Shown one piece after another: positions 41,515 to 49,958 of a stretch of DNA of 64,000 bases (the first letter of the stretch is position 1; every line of letters begins with the position of its first letter). The notes below the pieces were generated by a model. The model was not told the DNA's origin, did no database searches, and saw only the letters and a list, made by a program, of their open reading frames with translations. The position numbers and the translations under genes were made by a program. The stretch is taken from positions 1-64,000 of the forward strand of contig NZ_JPSL02000036.1 in assembly GCF_000771745.2 (NCBI RefSeq). Reading direction: 5' to 3'. The DNA comes from Thermus filiformis (GTDB taxonomy: Bacteria; Deinococcota; Deinococci; Deinococcales; Thermaceae).

Positions 41515-42302
41515 GGCCCTCCTGGCTGACCCGCGGCGTGGCCCTCGGGGCCCTGGCCTTCCTCTACCTGCCCATGCTGGCCGTGGCCATGTTCTCCTTC
41601 AACCGCACCCGCTACGGCCTGGGGTGGACGGGCTTCACCCTGGACTGGTACGCCCGCCTCTTCCAGAACCCGACGATCCTCGAGGCCACCCGGAACACCT
41701 TCCTCCTGGCCCTCTTGTCCACCCTCCTCGCCACCCTCCTGGGCACCCTCCTGGCCCTGGGGGTGGAGCGCCACCCCTTCTCCCGGCGGGCCCGGGCCCA
41801 GCTGGAGACCCTCCTCTACCTCCCGGTGGTGACCCCAGACCTCATCCTGGCCGCCGCTTTGGTGGTGGCCTTCGGTTTCCTGCGGCGCTTCTTCAGCCTC
41901 TTTGACCCCGGCCTGCCCGCCATGGTGGTGGGGCACGTGACCTTCCAGGTGGCCTTCGTGGCCCTGGTGGTGATGAGCCGCCTCAAGTCCCTGCCCAGGG
42001 AGCTGGACGAGGCCGCCCGGGACCTCTACGCCTCCTACCCCTACTACCTGCGGCGGGTCCTTCTGCCGCTTTTGGCCCCCGGGGTCGTGGCCGGGGCCAT
42101 GCTCGCCTTCACCCTCTCCCTGGACGACTTCGTCATCAGCTTCTTCACCGCCGGGCCCACCAGCCAGACCCTGCCCCTCCTCATCTACGCCTCCACCCGG
42201 CGGGGCATCACCCCGGAGATCCACGCCATCTCCACCTTGCTCTTTCTTCTCACCCTGGTCTTGGTGCTCAGCGCGGAGCGCTTCACAAGGAGGACGGCAT
42301 GA
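41511..42302 (+). CDS. potC: polyamine ABC transporter permease PotC
   Basis: The second permease, 263 residues. It has LAFLYLPMLAVAMFSFNRTRYGLGWTGFTLDWYARL at the start, typical of PotC, and the EAA loop ELDEAARDLYASYPYYLRRVLLPLLAPG. GTG 41511 overlaps the potB stop (GTGA), and its own stop overlaps potD (ATGA). It forms the channel with PotB. Confidence 0.9.
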   Translation: MRPSWLTRGVALGALAFLYLPMLAVAMFSFNRTRYGLGWTGFTLDWYARLFQNPTILEATRNTFLLALLSTLLATLLGTLLALGVERHPFSRRARAQLETLLYLPVVTPDLILAAALVVAFGFLRRFFSLFDPGLPAMVVGHVTFQVAFVALVVMSRLKSLPRELDEAARDLYASYPYYLRRVLLPLLAPGVVAGAMLAFTLSLDDFVISFFTAGPTSQTLPLLIYASTRRGITPEIHAISTLLFLLTLVLVLSAERFTRRTA

Positions 42303-43324
42303 AAAAGGCATGGGCGTTTCTGGCGGCTTTTTTGGCTCTGGCTTGGGGACAGAAGGGGGAGCTCAGGCTCTTCATCTGGTCGGAGTACATTGACCCCGCG
42401 ATCCTCGAGGCCTTTACCCAGCGCTACGGCTACAAGGTGCGGGTAGACCTCTACGAGTCCAACGAGGAGATGATCGCCAAGCTCCAGGCGGGCGGGGTGA
42501 GCCAGTACGACGTGATCTTCCCCTCCGACTTCTACGTCCCCTCCATCATCCAGCTCAAGCTGGTCCGGCCCTTGGACCAGGCCAAGATCCCCAACCTCAA
42601 GAACCTGGACGACAAGTTCAAGAACCCCCCCTTTGACCCCGGAAACCGCTACTCCGCCGCCTACCAGTGGGGCACCACCGGCCTCGTCTACCGCAAGGAC
42701 CGGGTGCCGCCTCCCCAGAGCTGGGCGGTCCTCTTCAAGGAGCCCAAGGCCCCCTTCATCCTCATGGACTCTCCCCGGGAGATGCTGGGGAACGTCCTCA
42801 AGTACATGGGCTACTCCGTGAACACCAAGAACCCCAAGGAGGTCCAGCAGGCGGGGCAGGTCCTCCTTCAGGCCAAAAAGAGCCGCTACTTCCTGGGGTT
42901 TGAGGGGGGCGTGGGGGGGAAGAACCGGGTGGTGGCCGGGGCCGCCACCTACGCCGTGGTCTACAACGGGGACGCGGTCAAGGCCGCGGACGAGAACCCG
43001 GGCAAGGTGGACTTTGCCATCCCCAAGGAGGGGGCCACCTTGTGGGTGGACTCCATGATGATCCCGGCCAAGGCCCCGAACCCCGAGGCCGCCCATCTTT
43101 TCATCAACTTCATCCTGGACCCCAAGGTGGGGGCCCAGCTGTCCAACTTCAACCGCTACGCCACCCCCAACAAGGCCGCCCTGCCCTACATCAACCCCGC
43201 CGACCGGAAGAACCCGGCCATCTACCCGAGCCCCGAGGCGATGAAGCGCCTGGAGTTCATCCTGGACCTGGGCAAGGACAACCGCATCTACGACGAGGTG
43301 TGGACCGCGGTGAAGAGCCGTTAG
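42299..43324 (+). CDS. potD: polyamine-binding periplasmic protein PotD
   Basis: The 341-residue solute-binding protein captures putrescine or spermidine-like amines. It has a signal peptide (MKKAWAFLAAFLALAWGQ) with no lipobox, then the PotD signature LRLFIWSEYIDPAILEAFTQRYG, VSQYDVIFPSDFYV, SAAYQWGTTGLVYRKD and DSMMIPAKAPNPEAAHLFINFIL. The acidic residues expected to bind amines lie in these motifs. Thermus makes long and branched polyamines, so the ligand may be one of these; that is inference. Confidence 0.9.
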   Translation: MKKAWAFLAAFLALAWGQKGELRLFIWSEYIDPAILEAFTQRYGYKVRVDLYESNEEMIAKLQAGGVSQYDVIFPSDFYVPSIIQLKLVRPLDQAKIPNLKNLDDKFKNPPFDPGNRYSAAYQWGTTGLVYRKDRVPPPQSWAVLFKEPKAPFILMDSPREMLGNVLKYMGYSVNTKNPKEVQQAGQVLLQAKKSRYFLGFEGGVGGKNRVVAGAATYAVVYNGDAVKAADENPGKVDFAIPKEGATLWVDSMMIPAKAPNPEAAHLFINFILDPKVGAQLSNFNRYATPNKAALPYINPADRKNPAIYPSPEAMKRLEFILDLGKDNRIYDEVWTAVKSR

Positions 43325-43332
43325 GGAGGCGT

Positions 43333-44676
43333 ATGGGGTACATCCGACTGAAGACCGAGATCCCCGGGCCTAAAAGCCGCGCCCTCCAGGAGCGGCGGGC
43401 CCAGGCCGTGAGCCGGGCTTTGGCCCAGGCCACCCCCGTGGCCGTGGCCCGGGCCCACGGGGCGCTGGTGGAGGACGTGGACGGAAACCTCCTGGTGGAC
43501 CTGGCGGGGGGGATCGGGGCCCTGGGGGTGGGCCACACCCCGGAAGGGGTGGTGGAGGCCCTCAAGGCCCAGGCGGAGCGGCTCATCCACATGTGCGCCA
43601 TCGTGGCCAACTACGAGCCCTACGTGGCCCTGGCCGAGGCCCTGAACGCCCTCTTCCCCGGCCCGGGCCCCGCCAAGACCCTCCTGGCGAACGGGGGGGC
43701 GGAGGCGGTGGAGAACGCGGTGAAGCTGGCCCGGGCCTACACCGGCCGGTCGGCGGTCATGGTCTTTGAGGGGGCCTACCACGGGCGCACCAACCTCACC
43801 ATGGCCATGACCTCCAAGTACGCCCTCTTCAAGAAGGGCTTCGGCCCCTTCGCCCCGGAGGTCTACCGCCTGCCGGTGCCCAACCTTTACCGCACCCCCC
43901 GGGGGATGACGCCGGAGGAGTACCTGGACTGGTCCTTGTGGAACCTGGAGAACGCCCTGATCGCCCACGTGGACGGCTCGGCCCTGGCGGCCATCGTCAT
44001 AGAGCCCGTCCTGGGGGAGGGGGGGTTTATCCCGGTCCCCCACGCCTTCTTGAGGAAGCTCCGGGAGATCGCCGACCGGACCGGGGCCCTCCTCGTGGCG
44101 GACGAGGTGCAGTCGGGCTCGGGGCGGACCGGGCGGATGTGGGCCATAGAGCACAGCGGGGTGGTCCCCGACCTTATCGTGGCGGCCAAGAGCCTGGGGG
44201 CGGGGATGCCCATCAGCGCTGTCGTGGGCCGGGCCGAGGTCCTGGACGCCCCGCACGTGGGCGGGGTGGGCAGCACCTACGGGGGGAACCCCCTGGCGGC
44301 GGTGGCGGCCTTGGAGGCGCTTAAGATCCTCCAATCCCCGGGCTTCATGGACCGGGCTCGAGCCATAGAGGCCAAGGTGCGGGAGGTCTTTGAGCCCCTC
44401 CGGGAGGAGGTGCCCGCTTTGGGGGACGTGCGGGGCCTGGGGGCGATGATGGCTTTGGAGTTCGTCAAGGACCCCGGGACCAAGGAGCCCTGGCCGGAGT
44501 TCGTCCTGGAGCTGGTGCGGCGCAACGCGGAGCGGGGGGTGATCACCATCCGGGCCGGGCTGTATTCCAACGCCCTCCGCTTCCTCCCCCCTTTGGACAT
44601 CCCCTTGGACATGCTCGAGGAGGCCCTTCAGGTGGTGGCCGACAACGTGCGGGAGGTGTATGCACGCCTGGCCTGA
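43333..44676 (+). CDS. class III aminotransferase, GABA type (third of three)
   Basis: A 447-residue PLP enzyme related to the first aminotransferase of the cluster (shared [34 protein letters not shown] and [19 protein letters not shown]). The PLP Lys is in VAAKSLGAGMPISAVVG. Probably a GABA or polyamine aminotransferase. It has GGGAGGC 6 nt before the ATG. Having three class III enzymes in one operon suggests stepwise deamination of a multi-amine substrate or different substrates. Confidence 0.85.
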   Translation: MGYIRLKTEIPGPKSRALQERRAQAVSRALAQATPVAVARAHGALVEDVDGNLLVDLAGGIGALGVGHTPEGVVEALKAQAERLIHMCAIVANYEPYVALAEALNALFPGPGPAKTLLANGGAEAVENAVKLARAYTGRSAVMVFEGAYHGRTNLTMAMTSKYALFKKGFGPFAPEVYRLPVPNLYRTPRGMTPEEYLDWSLWNLENALIAHVDGSALAAIVIEPVLGEGGFIPVPHAFLRKLREIADRTGALLVADEVQSGSGRTGRMWAIEHSGVVPDLIVAAKSLGAGMPISAVVGRAEVLDAPHVGGVGSTYGGNPLAAVAALEALKILQSPGFMDRARAIEAKVREVFEPLREEVPALGDVRGLGAMMALEFVKDPGTKEPWPEFVLELVRRNAERGVITIRAGLYSNALRFLPPLDIPLDMLEEALQVVADNVREVYARLA

Positions 44677-45328
44677 GCCCCTTCTCCTTTCCGAGGACGG
44701 CCGCTTCGCGGTGGTCCAGTCCCAGCCCTGGATGGCGGAGGCCCTGGAGGCCATCCAGGAGGCGAGCTTTCCCACCCTTTCCCGGGAGGAGCGGATGACC
44801 CGGGAGCACTACCTCTCCCATATGCGCGTCTTCCCCGAGGGGCAGCACGCGGTGGTGGAGCTGGCCACGGGGAAGGTGGTGGCCTGCTCCACCGACTTCC
44901 GCACCCGGGTGGACTTCCACCACTACCAGCACCGCTACCTCGAGGCGGTGGCGGGGAACTGGCTCACCCGCCACGACCCCCAGGGGGACTGGCTCTATGG
45001 GGCCGACATCGGGGTCCTGCCCGAGTACCGGGGGCTGGGCCTCTCCCGGCTCCTCTACCAGGCCCGGCAGGACCTGGTGCGCCGTCTGGGCCTCAAGGGG
45101 CACGTGGCGGGGAGCATGCCCAAGGGGTACCACCTTTACGCCCAGACCCTGCCCATAGAGGAGTACGTGCACCGGGTGGTCCGGGGGGAGCTGACCGACC
45201 CCGTGCTCTCGGTCCAGCTCAGGCGGGGCTACCGGGTCTACGGCATCATCCCCGACTACCTCGAGGACCCCAGCTGCGCCAACTACGGGGTCTTCGTGGT
45301 CTGGCGCAACCCCGAGGTGGGCTGGTGA
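44660..45328 (+). CDS. GNAT-family N-acetyltransferase
   Basis: A 222-residue protein with a GNAT fold. The acetyl-CoA pyrophosphate-binding region is seen in GADIGVLPEYRGLGLSRLLYQARQDLV. Polyamine N-acetylation is a common step in polyamine breakdown, and this gene lies in the polyamine operon, so an amine acetyltransferase is a fair guess. It overlaps the aminotransferase end by 17 bp and the amidohydrolase start by 4 bp. It is divergent outside the core. Confidence 0.78.
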   Translation: MHAWPEPLLLSEDGRFAVVQSQPWMAEALEAIQEASFPTLSREERMTREHYLSHMRVFPEGQHAVVELATGKVVACSTDFRTRVDFHHYQHRYLEAVAGNWLTRHDPQGDWLYGADIGVLPEYRGLGLSRLLYQARQDLVRRLGLKGHVAGSMPKGYHLYAQTLPIEEYVHRVVRGELTDPVLSVQLRRGYRVYGIIPDYLEDPSCANYGVFVVWRNPEVGW

Positions 45329-46797
45329 GGAGGATCGCGGGCCGGATCTACGTCCCGGACGCCCAGGGGCGGTTCTTCCCCTACCGGGCCCTCTGGGTCC
45401 GGGAGGGCCGGGTGGCGGGGCTGGAGCCGGGACGGGGGGAGGGGGAGGTGGTCCTGCCCGGCTTCCACGACGCCCACGTGCACGTCTGGAAGGTGGGCCA
45501 GCTTTTGACGGACCTTCTGGACCTCCGGGGGGTGGGCTCCCTCGAGGAGCTGGCCCGGCTCTTGCGGGAGAGGGACCGGGGCCTGCCCCCGGGGGTCTGG
45601 CTTCTGGGCCGGGGCTGGAACGAGGCGGAGCTGGGCGGGGTGCCGGACCGGGGCTTCCTGGACCGGGTGGTGCCGGGCCGGCCCGTCCTCCTCACCCGCA
45701 CCTGCGCCCACATCCACGCGGCGAACACCGATGCCCTGCGGCGGGCGGGCCTCACCCCGGACACCCCGAGCCCCCCGGGCGGGGAGGTGCGCTACCAGGA
45801 GGGCCTCCTTCTGGAGCGGGCCTACGGCCTCGTGGAGCGCGCCCTGCCCCGGCGCACGGTGGAGGACTACCGCCGCTACGTCCTGGCCGGGGCCCGGCAC
45901 CTCCTGTCCCGGGGGATCACCTCGGCCCTGGAGGCGGGGGCCGATCCCCTCCTCCTCGAGGCCTACCGCTCCTTGGACCGGGAGGGCCTCCTGCCCATCC
46001 GGGTCTCGGTCCTGGCCATCCTCCGCCCGGACGGGGAGGAGACCACCTACCCCTTGCCCGAGCCCTACCGGTCGGACCGGCTGGTCATCGCCGGGGTCAA
46101 GCTCTTCGCCGACGGGGGGCTTTCCGGGGCCTCGGCGGCGGTGAGCCGCCCCTACCGGGAGGTGGGGGGAAAGGGGGTGCTGCGCCTGAGCGCCCAGGAG
46201 GTCTTTGAGCTGGCCCTCCCGGCCCACCGGAGGGGCCTCTTCGTGGCCACCCACGCCATCGGGGACGTGGCCATCCGGGAGGTGCTCCAGGCCTACGCGG
46301 CCCTCTACCGGGAGGCCCCTCTGCCCGTGCGCCACCGGGTGGAGCACTTCGGCCTGCCGGGGCCTAGGGAGCTGGCCCTGGCCCGGGCCCTGGGGGTCTG
46401 GGCCGTCCCCCAGCCCATTTTCCTGGCCGAGCTCAGGGCCAACTTCCTCCGCTACCTCCCCGAGGGCTTCCTCTCCCGGTGCTATAACCTGGAGAGGATG
46501 GAACGGGCGGGCCTTAGGGTGGCCTACTCCTCGGACGCCCCGGTGGTGCGGGAGGTCTCTCCCTTACAGGGCGCTTTGGCGGCGGCCCGGATGCCCCTGG
46601 CGGGCGGGGGCGTCCCCTTTGGGCGGGCCCTTTTCCGTTACCTCCGGCCGGAGGCGAGCGGCCTCGAGGCGGCCCGCCTCCAGCCCGGCCAGCGGGCCGA
46701 CCTGGTGGTCTTTTCCCAGGATCCTTTCCGCCACCCGGAAGAGGCGCGGGTGGTGCGCGTGGAGGTGGACGGTGAAACGGTATTTTCTGACGGTTGA
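45325..46797 (+). CDS. YtcJ-like metal-dependent amidohydrolase
   Basis: A 490-residue amidohydrolase of the YtcJ/imidazolonepropionase-like type. Metal ligands are seen in GFHDAHVHVWK, in HAIGD and HRVEHFGLPG, and Asp in YSSDAPVV. The C-terminal part ends with the usual ADLVVFSQDPF small beta domain. It may deacylate an N-acyl amine made by the acetyltransferase next to it. GTG 45325 overlaps the preceding stop. Confidence 0.82.
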   Translation: MRRIAGRIYVPDAQGRFFPYRALWVREGRVAGLEPGRGEGEVVLPGFHDAHVHVWKVGQLLTDLLDLRGVGSLEELARLLRERDRGLPPGVWLLGRGWNEAELGGVPDRGFLDRVVPGRPVLLTRTCAHIHAANTDALRRAGLTPDTPSPPGGEVRYQEGLLLERAYGLVERALPRRTVEDYRRYVLAGARHLLSRGITSALEAGADPLLLEAYRSLDREGLLPIRVSVLAILRPDGEETTYPLPEPYRSDRLVIAGVKLFADGGLSGASAAVSRPYREVGGKGVLRLSAQEVFELALPAHRRGLFVATHAIGDVAIREVLQAYAALYREAPLPVRHRVEHFGLPGPRELALARALGVWAVPQPIFLAELRANFLRYLPEGFLSRCYNLERMERAGLRVAYSSDAPVVREVSPLQGALAAARMPLAGGGVPFGRALFRYLRPEASGLEAARLQPGQRADLVVFSQDPFRHPEEARVVRVEVDGETVFSDG

Positions 46798-48490
46798 CCT
46801 GGAAACCCGGGAAGTCAAAAAGGAGGAGGTCTTCGGCGAGGAGCTGGCCAAGGGGGGGCGGTACCGCACGGGGAAGACCCTGATGGACCTCAGGGCCTAC
46901 GAGAAGGACCCCCTCTCCCCGGAAAACCCCCTGGTCTTCGCGGTGGGCCCCCTGGCGGGGACGAGCTTTTCCAACGCCAACCGCACCAGCGTGGGCACCC
47001 GGAGCCCCCTCACCCTGGGCATCAAGGAGGCGAACGGCGGGGGCACCTTCGGTTACGCCCTGGCCCAGCTGGGCGTGGCCACCCTCCTCCTCCTGGGGGC
47101 CTCCCGGGACTGGGTGGTCCTCCACCTGAAGGCGGACGGAGGCGTGGACTTTCACCCTGCGGACTTCCTCCTGGGCCTGGGCAACTTTGAGGCGGCCAGG
47201 AGGCTCTTTGAGCGCTTCGGCCGCCGGATCGCCTTCGCCCTTATAGGGCCTGTGGGGGAGTATTTGGGCCTCCTTTCGGGGATCGCCTTCTCCGACGTGG
47301 ACGGCCGCCCCTCCCGCCTGGCCGCCCGGGGGGGCGTGGGGGCGGTGATGGGGGCCAAGCGGGTCAAGGCCATCGTGTTGGACGTGCCGGGCCGGGTGGA
47401 GGTCTGGGACAAGCCCAAGGTGACGGCGGACATGAAGCGCTACGCGGAGCTCCTCCGCCAGGACGACCTGGTGATGAAGTTCTACAACGCCATCGGCACC
47501 ATGGGCATGGCCGACTTCCAGAACGTCTTCGGGGGGCTTCCGGTGCGCAACTTCCGCCAGGGCCAGCTCGCCCCACCCGAGGCCTTCCGCATGGGCGGGC
47601 AGTACATCGCCCCCCTGAACAAGGCCCGGGGGGGGAAGCAGACCCACGCCTGCATGCCGGGCTGCGTGATCCAGTGCTCCAACGTCATCGTGGACGAGAG
47701 GGGGGAGGAGGTGGTCTCCCCCTTGGAGTACGAGACCATCGGCCTTTTGGGGACGAACTGCGGCCTCGAGGACCCCGACCAGCTCGCTCGCCTCAACCGC
47801 CTGGCCAACGACCTGGGGGTGGACACCATAGAGACGGGGGCCACCCTGGCCCTCCTGATGGAGAAGGGCCTCGCCCCCTGGGGGGACTACGCCTTCATGG
47901 AGGCCAAGCTCAAGGCCCTCTACGCCCCCACGGAGGAGGCCCTTTTCCTGGCCCAGGGGACGGCCCGGGTGGGGGAGGCCCTGGGGCTTAAGCGCGTCCC
48001 GGTGATCAAGCGCCAGGCCATCAGCGCCTACGACCCCCGGGTGGTGGAGGCCACGGGGATCACCATGATGATCACCGCCCAGGGGGCGGACCACACCGCC
48101 GGGAACGCCCCCCGCCTCGAGACCCGGGCCATGCGGGTGGAGGAGATCCTCGAGGCCAGCTACCAGGCCCAGGTGAACGCCGCCGCCAACGACAGCCTGG
48201 GGCTTTGCGTCTTCGGGGGGAGCGTGACCAACCAAAAGCGGGCCTTCATCGTGGAGGCGGTGAACCACGCCCTGGGGACGGACCTGGAGGAGGGCTTCTT
48301 CACGGCCTTGGGGGCGGAGGTCCTAAGGCTGGAGCACCGGTTCAACCACCTGGCGGGCTTCACCCACGAGGACGACCGGCTGCCCGAGTTCTTCTACCAG
48401 GAGCCCGTCCCCCCCAAGAACTACACCGCCCGCTTCCGCCCCGAGGACCTGGGCCCCATCTACGAGCGGCTCGAGGACGCGGCCCGCTAA
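46772..48490 (+). CDS. aldehyde:ferredoxin oxidoreductase (AOR family)
   Basis: A tungstopterin enzyme of 572 residues that oxidises aldehydes to acids with ferredoxin. The N-terminal domain has FAVGPLAGTSFSNANRTSVGTRSPLT. Cys for the [4Fe-4S] cluster appear in HACMPGCVIQCSN and SLGLCVFGG. GTG 46772 follows GGAGGTGG and lies in the amidohydrolase end. It could oxidise an aldehyde made by the aminotransferases, in parallel with the NAD-linked dehydrogenase. The shift to ferredoxin use in a cluster of NAD enzymes is unusual. The stop overlaps the convergent gene by 4 bp. Confidence 0.86.
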   Translation: MKRYFLTVDLETREVKKEEVFGEELAKGGRYRTGKTLMDLRAYEKDPLSPENPLVFAVGPLAGTSFSNANRTSVGTRSPLTLGIKEANGGGTFGYALAQLGVATLLLLGASRDWVVLHLKADGGVDFHPADFLLGLGNFEAARRLFERFGRRIAFALIGPVGEYLGLLSGIAFSDVDGRPSRLAARGGVGAVMGAKRVKAIVLDVPGRVEVWDKPKVTADMKRYAELLRQDDLVMKFYNAIGTMGMADFQNVFGGLPVRNFRQGQLAPPEAFRMGGQYIAPLNKARGGKQTHACMPGCVIQCSNVIVDERGEEVVSPLEYETIGLLGTNCGLEDPDQLARLNRLANDLGVDTIETGATLALLMEKGLAPWGDYAFMEAKLKALYAPTEEALFLAQGTARVGEALGLKRVPVIKRQAISAYDPRVVEATGITMMITAQGADHTAGNAPRLETRAMRVEEILEASYQAQVNAAANDSLGLCVFGGSVTNQKRAFIVEAVNHALGTDLEEGFFTALGAEVLRLEHRFNHLAGFTHEDDRLPEFFYQEPVPPKNYTARFRPEDLGPIYERLEDAAR

Positions 48491-49836
48491 AGGACCTTCC
48501 CCGGGTTGAGGAGGCCCTGGGGGTCAAAGAGGGCCTTGAGGTGGCGCATCCAGTCCAGGGCCGGCCCGTGCTCCAGGGGGAGGTACTTCCGCTTCCTCAG
48601 GCCCACCCCGTGCTCGGCGGTGCAGGTGCCCCCGAGCTCCAGGGCCTTTTTCACGAGCTTTTCCGCGAAGGCCTCGGCTTTCGGATACTCCTCGGGGAGG
48701 ACGGGGACCAGGGTGTGGAAGTTCCCGTCCCCCACGTGGCCCAGCACGTTCCCCGTGAGGCCCATCTCCCGGAGGAGGGCCTGGGCGTAGCGCACCGCCT
48801 CGGGGAGCCGGGAGAGGGGAACGGCGGTGTCGGTGATCACGAAGCGGTGGCCGGGGAAGAGGTGGACCAGGGCCCAGTAGGCCTGGTGCCGGGCCTCCCA
48901 CTGCCTTTTTCGCTCCTCCTCCCTTTTGGCCGCCTCCACCTCCAAGGCCCCCGCCTCCCGCATAAGCTCCAGGGCCAGGGCGCTTTCCGCCTCCAGGGCC
49001 TCCCGGGTGGAGGCGTGGAACTCCAAAAAGAGGGCGGGCCGCTCGGGGAAGCCCGCCCCCAGGTGCTGGTTGAGGGCCTTCAGGGCGAGCTCGTCTAGTA
49101 GCTCGAGCCTCGCCACGGGAAGCCCGGTGGCCATGACCCTGTAGCTCGCCTCCGCCGCCTCCTCCACCCCGGGGAAGAAGACCCGGAGGGTGTGCACGTG
49201 CTCAGGAAGGGGGTGGAGCCTCAGGGTGAGGCGGGTGATCACCCCCAGGGTCCCCTCGCTTCCGATGAAGAGGTCCTTCAGGTCGTAGCCCGCCGAGGTC
49301 TTGCGCACGCCCCGGCCGAGCTCCAGGACCTCGCCGTTTGCCAGGACCACCTGAAGGGCCAAGACGTTTTGCCGCATCCCCCCGTAGCGCACGGTGGTGG
49401 TGCCGCTCGCGTTCGTGGCCGCCATCCCGCCCAAGGAGGCGTCCGCCCCCGGGTCCACGGGGAAGAAGAGGCCCGTGCCCTTCAGGGCCTCGTTGAGGGC
49501 TTTTCGGGTGAGGCCGGGCTCCACCACGCAGAGGAAGTCCTGGGGCCGCACCTCCAAAAGCCGGTTCATCCGGGAGAGGTCCAGGCTGATGGCCTCCCCC
49601 AGGGGGAGGAGGGCCCCCTCGAGGCTCGTCCCCGCCCCGAAGGGGATCACGGCCACCTGGTGCTCCCTCGCCCAGAGGAGGGCCTTCCGCACGTCCTCCA
49701 CCCCTTCCGGGTAGACCACGGCCAGGACTTCTCCCTCCTCGGGGTAGCCCTCGTCCCGTCCGTGGCGGCGCCTTTCCGCCTGGGAGGTCTCCACCTTGCC
49801 CGGGAGGAGCTTCCTCAGGGCCTCGAGCCGGTCCAT
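48487..49836 (-). CDS. FAD-linked oxidase (GlcD / D-lactate dehydrogenase family)
   Basis: The 449-residue flavoenzyme has the FAD-binding VIPFGAGTSLEGALLP and GADASLGGMAATNASGTTTVRYGG, GSEGTLGVIT, and the C-terminal GHVGDGNFHTLVPVLP and CTAEHGVGLRKRKYL of glycolate/D-lactate oxidases. It oxidises a 2-hydroxy acid. No Fe-S partner (GlcE/GlcF) is nearby. It converges on the AOR gene, with their stop codons overlapping in CTAA. The start is probably leaderless. Confidence 0.85.
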   Translation of the reverse strand: MDRLEALRKLLPGKVETSQAERRRHGRDEGYPEEGEVLAVVYPEGVEDVRKALLWAREHQVAVIPFGAGTSLEGALLPLGEAISLDLSRMNRLLEVRPQDFLCVVEPGLTRKALNEALKGTGLFFPVDPGADASLGGMAATNASGTTTVRYGGMRQNVLALQVVLANGEVLELGRGVRKTSAGYDLKDLFIGSEGTLGVITRLTLRLHPLPEHVHTLRVFFPGVEEAAEASYRVMATGLPVARLELLDELALKALNQHLGAGFPERPALFLEFHASTREALEAESALALELMREAGALEVEAAKREEERKRQWEARHQAYWALVHLFPGHRFVITDTAVPLSRLPEAVRYAQALLREMGLTGNVLGHVGDGNFHTLVPVLPEEYPKAEAFAEKLVKKALELGGTCTAEHGVGLRKRKYLPLEHGPALDWMRHLKALFDPQGLLNPGKVL

Positions 49837-49842
49837 GACCCC

Positions 49843-49848
49843 AGTTTA
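49843..49848 (-). promoter_or_regulatory. leaderless -10 box (TAAACT) before the FAD-linked oxidase
   Basis: On the minus strand TAAACT stands 6 nt before the ATG at 49836. The same hexamer and spacing occur before cobT. No ribosome site is seen. Confidence 0.55.
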
Positions 49849-49877
49849 GCGCCCCGACCGTGCGCTTTTGTTTCCCT

Positions 49878-49958
49878 CGCATACGCGTCCCCGCCAAAAG
49901 GTTTGAGAAGCGCTTTGCCGGGGCCCCCGTCCCAGCGCAAGCTGGGACGGGGTGGCAT
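49878..49958. repeat. long copy of the intergenic hairpin repeat (about 80 bp)
   Basis: The core is CCCGTCCCAGC (49926-49936), GCAA loop, GCTGGGACGGG (49941-49951). Upstream it matches the copy at 2669-2752 over more than 40 bp. Both long copies lie between two minus-strand genes, in the same relative orientation. Confidence 0.75.
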
